Assembly: GCA_947630685.1 (NCBI GenBank)
Contig: CANRII010000007.1
Location: 1 to 46,358, forward strand
DNA: 46,358 nucleotides
Direction: 5' to 3'
Origin: an uncultured Ruminiclostridium sp.
Lineage (GTDB): Bacteria; Bacillota; Clostridia; Oscillospirales; Ruminococcaceae
Every line of letters begins with the position of its first letter. Within the stretch, counting starts at the first letter, position 1. The notes beneath the pieces were generated by a model that was not told the origin of the DNA, made no database searches, and saw nothing but the letters and a program-made list of their open reading frames with translations. This document shows, piece after piece, positions 25,323 to 33,245 of this stretch. Both the position numbers and the translations under genes were made by a program.

Positions 25323-26321
25323 ATGAAAGTATCGGGAAGTATTTTAGCAGTAAAATCAGATTATTTTGAATATGCCAAAATTTTGAAATTTGCAAAAATA
25401 GATTGTCTGCATATAGATATTTTCCAGGATGAAAAGGAATTTTCGGTGGCGGATACTTTGAGATTCGACAATTCTTATCCGCCGTTAGATGTTCACCTGA
25501 TTTTCGAATATATACCGGATGAGTATATAGATATATTAAACAAAGCTAATGTTAGATACTTGAATGTGCAGTATGAAAATTTATTAAACAAAGATGATAT
25601 TTTGAGAATATCAGACAGGTTTAGTGGAAATTTTGGGATTTCTGTCACAAGCGGTACAGACTTGAATGTGATAGACAAGTACATAGATAATATTTCTCAG
25701 GTATTGTTCATGTGCAGCGAACCGGGAATATCCGGGGCGGAATTTGACAACTCTAATTTTGAGCGAATAGAGTCAGTCCATGATAAATATCCATCTTTAA
25801 GCCTTTTTGCCGATGGCGGCATAAATAATATTATTAGTAAGAGGATGGAAAAGCTGGGGATAGATATGGTGGTATCGGGCTCTTATCTTTGTAAAGATAT
25901 GGGGCAGTTAGGTATGAATGCATATAGTTTGAAATACATGGATGAACAGGGTGTAAATGTTACAAGGATCATGATAAAAGTCAATTTTCTGCCAATTTTA
26001 ACTAAGCAGGCATCCTTTATGGAAGTGATCAACACGATGAATCATTATCGTATGGGTATTGTAATGGTCGCAGATAAAGAAAATCTACAGGGGATTATTT
26101 CAGACGGAGATATCCGCAGGGGATTTATTCAATTCGGACAAACCATATTCGAAAAAAATGCAGAAGAAATCATGAATAGTAGACCGTATACAATAGATAG
26201 CAGTAAAAATATAGAAGATATTTATTCAGCCCTTTTAATCATGAGGAAGGGAATTGACGTGGTACCTGTGGTAGAAAATGGAAAATTGCTGGGTGCTGTC
26301 GATTTACGGATTGGAATGTGA
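25323..26321 (+). CDS. Ribulose-phosphate 3-epimerase-like protein fused to two CBS domains
   Basis: 332 residues. Residues 1-205 form a ribulose-phosphate-epimerase-type TIM barrel: SILA at the start, His30 and Asp32 (LHID), His58 (DVHL) and Asp164 (ADGG) match the four metal ligands of the family, and VSGSYL matches the phosphate site. Residues about 212-332 are a CBS pair including GIISDGDIRRG, the form found in arabinose-5-phosphate isomerase (KdsD) and in nucleotidyltransferase/CBS fusions. It heads the ulosonic-acid-like module, where KdsD would be expected, so it may shape the pentose-phosphate supply under nucleotide control. AAAAGGAGG precedes the ATG, and TATAAT at 25288-25293 without a good -35 leaves open an internal promoter. 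Confidence 0.78.
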   Translation: MKVSGSILAVKSDYFEYAKILKFAKIDCLHIDIFQDEKEFSVADTLRFDNSYPPLDVHLIFEYIPDEYIDILNKANVRYLNVQYENLLNKDDILRISDRFSGNFGISVTSGTDLNVIDKYIDNISQVLFMCSEPGISGAEFDNSNFERIESVHDKYPSLSLFADGGINNIISKRMEKLGIDMVVSGSYLCKDMGQLGMNAYSLKYMDEQGVNVTRIMIKVNFLPILTKQASFMEVINTMNHYRMGIVMVADKENLQGIISDGDIRRGFIQFGQTIFEKNAEEIMNSRPYTIDSSKNIEDIYSALLIMRKGIDVVPVVENGKLLGAVDLRIGM

Positions 26322-26364
26322 TCAGTTGAATTAGCATAATTAAAAAGTAGCAGGAGGTAAAAGT

Positions 26365-27069
26365 ATGCAGAAAATCATAGGATTTGTACCAGCAAGGGGA
26401 GGATCCTCAAGAGTTCCAAGAAAAAACATGAAGGAGATAGGCGGGTTGCCCATGTTTCTAAGAGCATGTTATAATCTTCATCAAGTACTCCCAAAAGAGA
26501 ATATTGTTGTAGATTCTGACGACGCAGAAATTTTGGATTTAGCAGAACGACATGGTTTTGGTATATTGAAACGACCGGATGAATTAGCAACCAACGGGAC
26601 AGACGGAAATGCATTTTTCAGATGGGAAACTTCTAATTTTCCGGATGCCGATATTTATATTCAGCATCTTCCACCAATGCCTTTTTTATCAAAAGATACA
26701 TTGTTGGAAGGAATCAATGCGGTTAAGAGCGGAGAATATGATTCCATTGTCTGCGTTGGAAAGGAACATTATTATTTATGGGATCTGGAGAAAAAGGTGC
26801 CCAAATATGATCTGAAACATATACCAAATAGCTTTACATTAGAGGAAACAACGTTTGAAACAATGGGATTTTATGTAATCAGCAGAGAAGCGCACTTAAA
26901 GGAGGGGCTTAGGATAGGAGAAAACTATAAAATGATATCCGTAAATAAAATTGAGCAAATAGATGTAAATTATCCGGATGACTTTCTGCTGGCGGACGCT
27001 GTAGAAAAGGGACTTGACAAAAATTCCGTCTACAAGTCTAGCAATATAATTTCCCTCGGGGGGAGCTAA
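26365..27069 (+). CDS. Acylneuraminate-type cytidylyltransferase (NeuA/LegF-like)
   Basis: 234 residues. The N-terminal FVPARGGSSRVPRKNMKEI (residues 7-25) is the CTP-binding loop of CMP-sialic-acid synthetases; VDSDDAEI and HLPPMPFLS fit the next parts of the fold. It joins CMP to a nonulosonic or related acidic sugar. AGGAGG lies 7 bases before the ATG, 43 bases after the epimerase/CBS gene. A second cytidylyltransferase (KdsB-type) follows 34 bases later, which is odd because one usually suffices per pathway; either two acidic sugars are activated or this one backs up the damaged kdsB. It is shorter than two-domain NeuA forms and so catalytic only. Confidence 0.85.
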   Translation: MQKIIGFVPARGGSSRVPRKNMKEIGGLPMFLRACYNLHQVLPKENIVVDSDDAEILDLAERHGFGILKRPDELATNGTDGNAFFRWETSNFPDADIYIQHLPPMPFLSKDTLLEGINAVKSGEYDSIVCVGKEHYYLWDLEKKVPKYDLKHIPNSFTLEETTFETMGFYVISREAHLKEGLRIGENYKMISVNKIEQIDVNYPDDFLLADAVEKGLDKNSVYKSSNIISLGGS

Positions 27070-27103
27070 CAGCTAAAAGAAGTTATACAGTGAGGTACGT
27101 CGC

Positions 27104-27857
27104 ATGAAGATCGTATGTACCATCCCGGCCCGTTATAAAAGTTCGCGTTTCCCGGGCAAGCCTCTGGCCGATTTGTTTGGAAAGCCTATGATTTGGTGGG
27201 TATATCAGAAGGTAAAAACTGCAAAGGGAATTCACGAGGCATATGTGGCTACTGACAGCGAAATCATAAAAGACGCATGCGAAGGATATTCAATCCCTGT
27301 GGTTATGACAATCAGAAAAACATCCGACGGGCGTCGACAGAATCGCCGAGGTCGCGGTAAAGATACCGGCGGACTTCTATTTGTTGGTTCAAGGAGATGA
27401 ACCGTTGATCGAAACCGACCTTATCGAGGAAATGGTCAGACATGTTCAAGAAGAAGCTGATCCAAATTATGTCAGGACATTCAGGACGCCGATCAAAAAT
27501 CCCGTTGATGCGGTCAATAGTACTATTATAAAAATTGTAACAGACAGAAAAGATAATGTCTTGTTTGCATCAAGAAGCCCTATACCTTATCCTAAGGCAG
27601 GAATTGATTTTGAATATTGTAAGTCGGTGGGGATTTATGCGTATCCAAGAGATATTCTTTTGAAATATGCACGTCTGACAAAAGGAGAGCTGGAAAAAGC
27701 GGAAGATCATGATTTTATGAGGATGCTGGAAAATGAAATAAAAATAAAAGCGTATAAGCGGGATACGTCAACTATATCCGTGGATACGCCAAAGGATTTA
27801 ATTCGTATAAAAAATATAATGGAGGATAAAAATGGAACTAATATCAAAAGGAAATGA
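27104..27857 (+). pseudogene. kdsB: 3-deoxy-manno-octulosonate cytidylyltransferase, frameshifted
   Basis: Two frames together make a normal KdsB of about 250 residues, the enzyme that makes CMP-Kdo from CTP and Kdo. The first frame (27104 on) has the KdsB loop IPARYKSSRFPGKPLADLFGKPMI and runs to VVMT; the family sequence resumes in the next frame with SEKHPTGVDRIAEVAV and LLVQGDEPLIE, ending at 27857. One surplus A at 27310-27311 (ACAATCAG where ACATCAG is expected) explains the break exactly. There is no long homopolymer or slippery heptamer there. It is either a recent inactivating mutation or a sequencing error. If real, the first frame stops near 27400 and activity is lost. It overlaps the next gene by 26 bases. 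Confidence 0.85.
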
Positions 27858-28644
27858 GCTTAACCAGAATATTGCGATTGACGGAGAAGAAATGTTTGAC
27901 CCAAAAACTTGTCGCGTCATGGCCGGTCCGTGTGCGGTAGAGAGCAGGGATCAGATCATGTATACAGCTGAAAGGTTGGCAAACATGGGGATTCGTATAT
28001 TTAGGGCTGGAGCATTTAAGCCCAGAACGAATCCATACGCTTTTCAAGGGTCGCATGAACAGGGTCTTGTTTGGCTGGAAGAAGTGAAAAAGACATATGG
28101 GATGAAGATAATCACAGAAACATCTGATGCCACTAATTTTTCTGCAGTTGAACAAGTGACAGATATCATACAGATAGGTGCAAAAGCAATGTATGATCAT
28201 GCCCTGTTGCGCGCTGCAGGGAAATCTTCTAAACCGGTTTTGTTAAAGCGACATTTTGGAGCGACAATTGATGAACTTTTCAAAATGGCAGATTACGTTT
28301 TGGTTGAGGGAAATCGCAATTTATTGCTGTGTGAAAGAGGAATCCGCACTTTTGAGACTTCGAGTAGGTTTACATTAGATTTGTGTGGTGCTGCTGTGAT
28401 AAAAAGGGATAGCAAGGCTCCATTGATCTTAGATCCAAGCCACTCAATGGGCTACAGCTTTGGAGTGCCTGATATTGCGAAAGCTTGCGTGGCGTTTGGA
28501 TGTGAGGGAATTTTGATAGAGGTTCATCATAATCCTGAACAGGCATTGTGCGATAAGGATCAGGCACTGAATCTTGATCAATTCAGAGAATTGTATGAAA
28601 CAATGAAAAATATAGGAAATGCTGTTGGCAAGGAGGTAAAATAA
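27832..28644 (+). CDS. DAHP synthase-type (type I beta) 3-deoxy-ulosonate-phosphate synthase
   Basis: 270 residues of the KDO8P/DAHP synthase barrel, which condenses PEP with an aldose phosphate. AGPCAVES (31-38), KPRTNPYAFQG (64-74), LLKRHFGATIDE, CERGIRTFE, DPSHS and IEVHHNPEQAL are the DAHP synthase type I beta signatures. The KPRT motif marks DAHP synthases, whereas KdsA has KANRS at that place; the Cys of AGPC and the His and Glu later are metal ligands. It therefore should use erythrose-4-phosphate and yield a C7 product. Yet it sits between kdsB and a kdsC-type phosphatase with no shikimate genes around. It has no chorismate-mutase or regulatory extension. It could be misassigned KdsA-like, but the motif argues otherwise. 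Confidence 0.85.
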   Translation: MELISKGNELNQNIAIDGEEMFDPKTCRVMAGPCAVESRDQIMYTAERLANMGIRIFRAGAFKPRTNPYAFQGSHEQGLVWLEEVKKTYGMKIITETSDATNFSAVEQVTDIIQIGAKAMYDHALLRAAGKSSKPVLLKRHFGATIDELFKMADYVLVEGNRNLLLCERGIRTFETSSRFTLDLCGAAVIKRDSKAPLILDPSHSMGYSFGVPDIAKACVAFGCEGILIEVHHNPEQALCDKDQALNLDQFRELYETMKNIGNAVGKEVK

Positions 28645-29279
28645 TGGCAGAATTAGATAAGAGGAAACTTTGTAGTGGCTTGTTTTCCGATGTCATGGAT
28701 CGTATGGGATGGAAACATCAGATAATAACAGGCTTTTTAAGAAATCAAAATGTAGTAAGTTTTATAGGCAGAGCACGTACTGTTTTGATTGAAACGAAAG
28801 ATACAGATGACGAAAACATTCGAACAGGATTGTCATTTTTGGGACAGTGTAAAAAGGGAGACGTACTTGTTGTAGAGGGAAGTAAAGAATTTGCATATTT
28901 TGGAGAATTAATGACAAAGTTGTCAACGCAGATGGGGATAGAGGGAGTAGTAATTGACGGTTTGACACGAGATACGAATTATACTCATTCTCCGGAAGTG
29001 AAACTTCCAATCTTGGCTAAGGGGTATTCACCGGTAGATATTAAGGGGAGAGGACGTGTTCAGCGGACAGATGTACCAATCTGTATCGACAGTATCGAAA
29101 TAAGACCAGGAGATCTGATTTATGCGGATAATGAAGCTGTATGTGTGATACCAAAGGAAATAGAGGAAGAAGTACTTGAAAAAGTAAAGGAAAAGCTGGA
29201 AGATGAAGAACGCATAACGCGGTTAATCGAATCAAAAATATCAGTTGAGGAGTTGCTGGAACAGGTTACAGAGTTTTAG
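28644..29279 (+). CDS. RraA-family protein (pyruvate-aldolase type)
   Basis: 211 residues of the RraA/HMG-aldolase fold. FGELMTKLSTQMGIEGVVIDGLTRD (from about 86) carries the family's G-E-L and DGxxRD motifs; Arg109 and Asp110 correspond to the residues that bind oxaloacetate/pyruvate and the divalent metal in 4-hydroxy-4-methyl-2-oxoglutarate aldolase. So an active lyase is plausible rather than the RNase-E inhibitor role of E. coli RraA. Its ATG overlaps the preceding TAA by one base (TAATG), so it is translationally coupled to the DAHP-synthase-type gene; the two may act on the same 2-keto-3-deoxy acid. The C-terminal 40 residues form a charged helix. Substrate unknown. Confidence 0.8.
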   Translation: MAELDKRKLCSGLFSDVMDRMGWKHQIITGFLRNQNVVSFIGRARTVLIETKDTDDENIRTGLSFLGQCKKGDVLVVEGSKEFAYFGELMTKLSTQMGIEGVVIDGLTRDTNYTHSPEVKLPILAKGYSPVDIKGRGRVQRTDVPICIDSIEIRPGDLIYADNEAVCVIPKEIEEEVLEKVKEKLEDEERITRLIESKISVEELLEQVTEF

Positions 29280-29298
29280 CGTAAGGAAGGAAAAAACT

Positions 29299-29778
29299 AT
29301 GTCCAATATAAAGTTGCTAATCATGGATGTAGATGGTACATTGACAGATGGAACGATAAATATCGGTTCAAATGGAGAAGTCTTTAAGAAATTTTATGCA
29401 AGAGACGGATTGGCAATTCTTTACGCGCGTGATAAAGGAATCCAGTCGGTTATACTTACATCAAGAAAGTCCGAAATTGTCGAGCGGCGCGCCGGAGAAT
29501 TGAAAATTGAGTATGTGCTTCAGGGTGCGGCAAATGACAAAGCAAGTGTATTAAAAGAGTTTTTGACCTCCTATGGTTACGAAAAGCAAGAGGTGGCATA
29601 TATAGGAGATGATATAAACGATTTGGAGGCTATGTCATTATGCGGGATCGTAGGATGTCCCGGAGATTCGGTTCCAGAAGTAAAAAAAGCGGCAGATTAT
29701 ATCTGCAAAAATAATGGTGGGCATGGAGCGGTCAGAGAGTTTATTGATTGGCTTATTTGTAGCGGAGAGAATAAATAA
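29299..29778 (+). CDS. kdsC: KdsC-type HAD phosphatase (3-deoxy-ulosonate phosphatase)
   Basis: 159 residues, the usual size of KdsC, which removes phosphate from Kdo-8-phosphate. MDVDGTLTDG (nucleophile Asp10 and acid Asp12), TSRKSEIVERRAGEL and GDDINDLEAM (metal Asp) are the HAD motifs in the KdsC arrangement, without a cap domain. The start is set by AAGGAAGG 7 bases before ATG 29299; the open frame extends upstream without a site. It is the last gene of the glycan locus, 19 bases after the RraA-family gene. It presumably dephosphorylates the product of the DAHP-synthase-type enzyme before CMP activation. Confidence 0.87.
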   Translation: MSNIKLLIMDVDGTLTDGTINIGSNGEVFKKFYARDGLAILYARDKGIQSVILTSRKSEIVERRAGELKIEYVLQGAANDKASVLKEFLTSYGYEKQEVAYIGDDINDLEAMSLCGIVGCPGDSVPEVKKAADYICKNNGGHGAVREFIDWLICSGENK

Positions 29779-29882
29779 TAGATTATGAAGAGCTGTATAT
29801 AAGAATTTTAGTATTGCATAACTTTAGCTTAAAATAATAAGAATGAACTCACTAATAAAACAAATTAATATTTCCACAAACC

Positions 29883-29908
29883 TACTCCCCACCAAAAGGC
29901 GGGGAGTA
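29883..29908. terminator. Probable terminator hairpin at the end of the glycan locus
   Basis: TACTCCCCaCC, AAAA, GGcGGGGAGTA: an 11-bp stem with one mismatch between convergent genes. The T-run is weak on both strands, so the terminator role is moderate. The rest of 29779-29930 shows nothing. Confidence 0.55.
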
Positions 29909-29930
29909 AATTTATTCGTTTATTAATTTG

Positions 29931-30515
29931 TTAAAGTGTATCGCAATACTCTCTTATCTCTCTTTTTATCATCGTAAGATAAATGCAGACGCCGGAAAGT
30001 ATAGTGAGCAGGATATTCACAACAAGGAAAACCGTGAAAATCGGCTCAGTATAGCTTTGCGGGTATGTCAGCGTTATCACGGAAAAGATAAGATTTACAA
30101 AGCAAAACGCGATCGAGCCGGTAGCGAGCAGCGGGCTTATGCTTTTTTTGGCGGCGCAGACGACGATGGAAGATATCGCCAGCGCCAGCTTTAACACGAA
30201 GATGATCAAAAGCACCACGATTATCACGAACAACTCGCCCGGTTCGGCGTTTTCGACCGTTGCCGGAGTGTATGCCGCTGTGCCCGCGCCGAAATTGGGT
30301 TTTGACAAAAACGTGAACACCAGCGGGTGAATAGCGCACAGCAGGTAGAATACCGCCGATAAGACAGTATCAAAGCTAAGCGCCGCCGAACATAATACCG
30401 ACTCTATACGTCCGGCTTTTATACGGCGGGATTTTTCGGCGTTGTACCTTTCTATGCTTTCGTCTTTGCTTATGCCGCATTCGTCGGATATATTCGATAT
30501 CTCTGCTTTCGCCAT
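29931..30515 (-). CDS. Hypothetical four-helix membrane protein
   Basis: 194 residues. A charged N-terminal 35 residues (DECGISKDESIERYNAEKSRRIKAGR) is followed by four hydrophobic segments near 42-70, 94-120, 124-150 and 158-185. No family is recognised. It lies 37 bases after mscL on the same strand and could share its transcript. GGCGAT-type sequence upstream gives only a weak ribosome site. Codon use is like the core genes, not like the neighbouring AT-rich locus, so this gene marks the return to ancestral chromosome. Confidence 0.7.
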   Translation of the reverse strand: MAKAEISNISDECGISKDESIERYNAEKSRRIKAGRIESVLCSAALSFDTVLSAVFYLLCAIHPLVFTFLSKPNFGAGTAAYTPATVENAEPGELFVIIVVLLIIFVLKLALAISSIVVCAAKKSISPLLATGSIAFCFVNLIFSVITLTYPQSYTEPIFTVFLVVNILLTILSGVCIYLTMIKREIREYCDTL

Positions 30516-30552
30516 GTCAAAACATCGCCTTTCGTGATAGGTATACGGAAAT

Positions 30553-31035
30553 TTATTCTCCCTTTTCCTCTTTGAGAAGATCCCTTATCTCGGTGAGCAG
30601 GACTATCTGAGGATCCGGCTCCGGCTCGGGTGCGGGCTCTTCCTCTTTCTTGCGTCTGAACTTGCCGATCACCTTAATAAGTATAAATACCGACAGGGCG
30701 ACAAGTATAAAGTTGATTATAGTGGAGATAAACGTGCCGTAGCCTATCGCTACCTCCGTGGTGGGGTCAATAAGTCCGTCGGCGCCGACTACCGCTTCCT
30801 TAAGCACGATCTTCAGATTTGAAAAGTCGATGCCTCCGGTGATCATGCCGACAGCCGGCATGATGATGTTGTTTACCAGCGAGGTAACTATAGCGGTAAA
30901 CGCCGAGCCTATGATAAGACCTACCGCAAGGTCTACCACGTTGCCCCTGGAGATGAACTCCTTAAACTCGGTGATGAATTTCACTTTGCTGACTTTTTTG
31001 ATACCGTCGCTGATAATGTTCTTCTTTTCGCTCAT
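30553..31035 (-). CDS. mscL: Large-conductance mechanosensitive channel
   Basis: 160 residues. FKEFISRGNVVDLAVGLIIGSAFTAIVTSLVNNIIMP is the MscL N-terminal helix plus pore-lining first membrane helix; GYGTFISTIINFILVALSVFILIK is the second, and a C-terminal helix (LTEIRDLLKEE) closes the protein. MscL opens under membrane tension to release solutes during osmotic downshock. Compared with the usual 130-150 residues it has a 20-residue N-terminal extension and an acidic Pro-Glu linker (EEEPAPEPEPDP) before the C-terminal helix. A ribosome site AGGAAG precedes the ATG. It lies 52 bases after rnr, probably in one unit. Confidence 0.96.
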   Translation of the reverse strand: MSEKKNIISDGIKKVSKVKFITEFKEFISRGNVVDLAVGLIIGSAFTAIVTSLVNNIIMPAVGMITGGIDFSNLKIVLKEAVVGADGLIDPTTEVAIGYGTFISTIINFILVALSVFILIKVIGKFRRKKEEEPAPEPEPDPQIVLLTEIRDLLKEEKGE

Positions 31036-31087
31036 TATTTGAACTTCCTTTCTTAAATTTGTGAGCGTGATCGCTCATTTGCTGTAT

Positions 31088-33199
31088 TTATTGACCAGAG
31101 ATTACCTCAAAGTCAATTTTGCCTGTATTGATATTTGCCGCAGTGCAGCGAACTCTCAGCCTGTCGCCTATAGTGTATGTCGTCTGCCCGGTTTCCTGTA
31201 TCAGCGCTATCCCGTCTTTTACGGAATATATCCCCTCCGGCAGGCTTTCTATATCCACTCTGCCCTCAACGGTGTTCTCTAAGCGAACGAAAAATCCGCT
31301 GCTCACAACGCCGGATATTATGCCGTCATATTCCTCTCCGACGCGGCTTTTCATGTATTCCGCCATATAGTAGTCTTCACAGCTGCGCTCTGCCGCAACC
31401 GCCGAAAGCTCGGTCTGAGTGGCTCTTTGTGCCGATTTGACGGCAAATTGTGTGAATTTTTTATTGAGTTTATCGCCGGAAACTTTCTTCACATAGTCGG
31501 ATAATATTCTGTGCACCGCAAGGTCTGAATATCTGCGTATCGGGGAGGTGAAGTGTGCATACTCCGACATCACAAGCCCGAAATGTCCTATAGGCTCTTC
31601 GCTGTATTTTGCCTTAGACATCGACCTTAATACCAGATCGTTTATGATTATATACCTGGGGTCTGTTTTCGTATTTTCAAGCAGCTTGGCAAAAACCTCC
31701 GCCCCCGCGCTTTTATTCAGCCCGAGCGGCTCTATACCCAGCGCGGTCAGCGTGTTGCGCAAAGCCAGCAGCTTTTCCTCGGACGGCTTTTCATGCACCC
31801 TGTACACGAACGGGAATCCGCATTTCATCGCAGTCTTAGCCGCCGCGTTGTTCGCCGCAAGCATAAATTCTTCTATAATGCCTTCGCTGACGCCCTGCAC
31901 GCGCTCTTTAACGTCTATGCAAACGCCGTTTTCATCGCATATCAGCTTGCTTTCGGTGGAAACTAACTCCGGTGCTCCGCGTTTGATACGGTTTTCCTTG
32001 AGTATCCGTGCAAGCTCAAGCATTATCGGAAAGCAGTCCGATACTTCGCTGTATTTTGCTTTTACGTCGCTGCTTGCCGTACCGTCAAGGATAGAGTTTA
32101 TCTCGCTGTAAACGCCTTTTACCCGCGAGCGTATCACCGATTTTTTGAACTTGTATTTTTTAAGAATACCGTCGTTAGATAATTCCATCAGGCAGGAGAA
32201 CGCAAGCCTGTCCTCGTTTGGGTTCAGTGAGCATACGCCGTTGCTTAGCTGTACGGGCAGCATAGGCACGACCCTGTCAGCGATATATACGCTGGTCCCG
32301 CGCAAAAACGCGTCGTTGTCCAGCGGAGTGTTTTCCCTTACATAATGGCTTACGTCGGCGATATGAACGCCGAGCAGATAGCCGCTCTCCGTTTTTTCTA
32401 TGCTTATCGCGTCGTCTATATCCTTTGTGTCGGCGCCGTCTATCGTGAATATCGGCATATCCCTGAGATCCAGCCGATTTTCAAATTCCTTTTGGTCTAC
32501 GCCCTTTTGTCCTATCTCCTCCGCCTCGGCTGACGCTTCCGCAGAAAAAGCGACAGGTATGCGGTTTTGCGCCAGATAAGCGTCGGTGCAGGCGGACGCG
32601 GTCTCACAGCTGCCGAACGAGCTTTCTATATCTACAACATGCTCAAAGTGATGCGTTCCGCGCTTTTTTATCGAGAACAGCACCTTGTCGCCGGGATCTA
32701 TGTCACACAGCGTTTTCCTTATCTTGAGCGGGGGACAGCCGAGCTTGTCCGGCAGTACCCTTAGCTCGTTCTTTTCCTGCACGACAACGCCGCCGAACAG
32801 TTTATCGGAATATTCCAAAACGGCTATCACCGCCGCCGACGCGCTGCGGTCCTCGCTCTTTTTTTCCGTTTCGCGGGCAAGCACGGTATCTCCGGGTATC
32901 GATCCTTTAAGAGCTGAGCCTTTTACAAAGTATTCTTCTTCGGTCAGCAGATTTGAGATAAATCCGAAGTTTTTTGACAGAGATACTACCTTTGCGGTAA
33001 ATATCTTGCCGTTCTTTTTGATAAACAGCATATCGTGCTTATCTTTGCAGATGACCTTTTCCGCAATAAGCCTTTTTGCGGCGTTTTTGAATTTATCGGA
33101 GTGCTTTTTGGCGAGCTTGGTTTCCTTAAACGCCTTTTTCAGCGTTATACCTCCGCCGCTGTTATATATCACAGCGATAATAATTGATTCGTAATCCAA
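31088..33199 (-). CDS. rnr: Ribonuclease R
   Basis: About 703 residues from a TTG start: a winged-helix-like N-terminus, cold-shock domains (GKIFTAKVVSLSKNFGFI near 60-90), the RNB nuclease domain with the catalytic DGADTKDIDDAI and the downstream Arg-rich YAHFTSPIRRYSDLAVHR, then a C-terminal S1 domain (YDGIISGVVSSGFFVRLE). RNase R degrades structured RNA 3' to 5'. The frame also has ATG at 33238, but the strong promoter puts the transcript start at about 33239, which would make that ATG leaderless; TTG at 33199 has AAAAGGGA 6 bases before it and gives a normal 40-base leader, so I prefer it. The basic C-terminal tail seen in some RNase R proteins is absent. Confidence 0.93.
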   Translation of the reverse strand: MDYESIIIAVIYNSGGGITLKKAFKETKLAKKHSDKFKNAAKRLIAEKVICKDKHDMLFIKKNGKIFTAKVVSLSKNFGFISNLLTEEEYFVKGSALKGSIPGDTVLARETEKKSEDRSASAAVIAVLEYSDKLFGGVVVQEKNELRVLPDKLGCPPLKIRKTLCDIDPGDKVLFSIKKRGTHHFEHVVDIESSFGSCETASACTDAYLAQNRIPVAFSAEASAEAEEIGQKGVDQKEFENRLDLRDMPIFTIDGADTKDIDDAISIEKTESGYLLGVHIADVSHYVRENTPLDNDAFLRGTSVYIADRVVPMLPVQLSNGVCSLNPNEDRLAFSCLMELSNDGILKKYKFKKSVIRSRVKGVYSEINSILDGTASSDVKAKYSEVSDCFPIMLELARILKENRIKRGAPELVSTESKLICDENGVCIDVKERVQGVSEGIIEEFMLAANNAAAKTAMKCGFPFVYRVHEKPSEEKLLALRNTLTALGIEPLGLNKSAGAEVFAKLLENTKTDPRYIIINDLVLRSMSKAKYSEEPIGHFGLVMSEYAHFTSPIRRYSDLAVHRILSDYVKKVSGDKLNKKFTQFAVKSAQRATQTELSAVAAERSCEDYYMAEYMKSRVGEEYDGIISGVVSSGFFVRLENTVEGRVDIESLPEGIYSVKDGIALIQETGQTTYTIGDRLRVRCTAANINTGKIDFEVISGQ

Positions 33200-33245
33200 A
33201 ATATATCCCTTTTCTTTTGTTGTTCCTTTTCTTTCCATTAATAAA

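Noticed and set aside
27305-27325. Programmed frameshift or phase variation in kdsB
   Set aside because: Only a two-A run at the site, no slippery heptamer and no obvious stimulatory stem; mutation or sequencing error is simpler.
28644-29279. RraA as RNase E regulator
   Set aside because: The intact aldolase motif and sugar-operon context favour a metabolic enzyme; nothing here suggests RNase E control.
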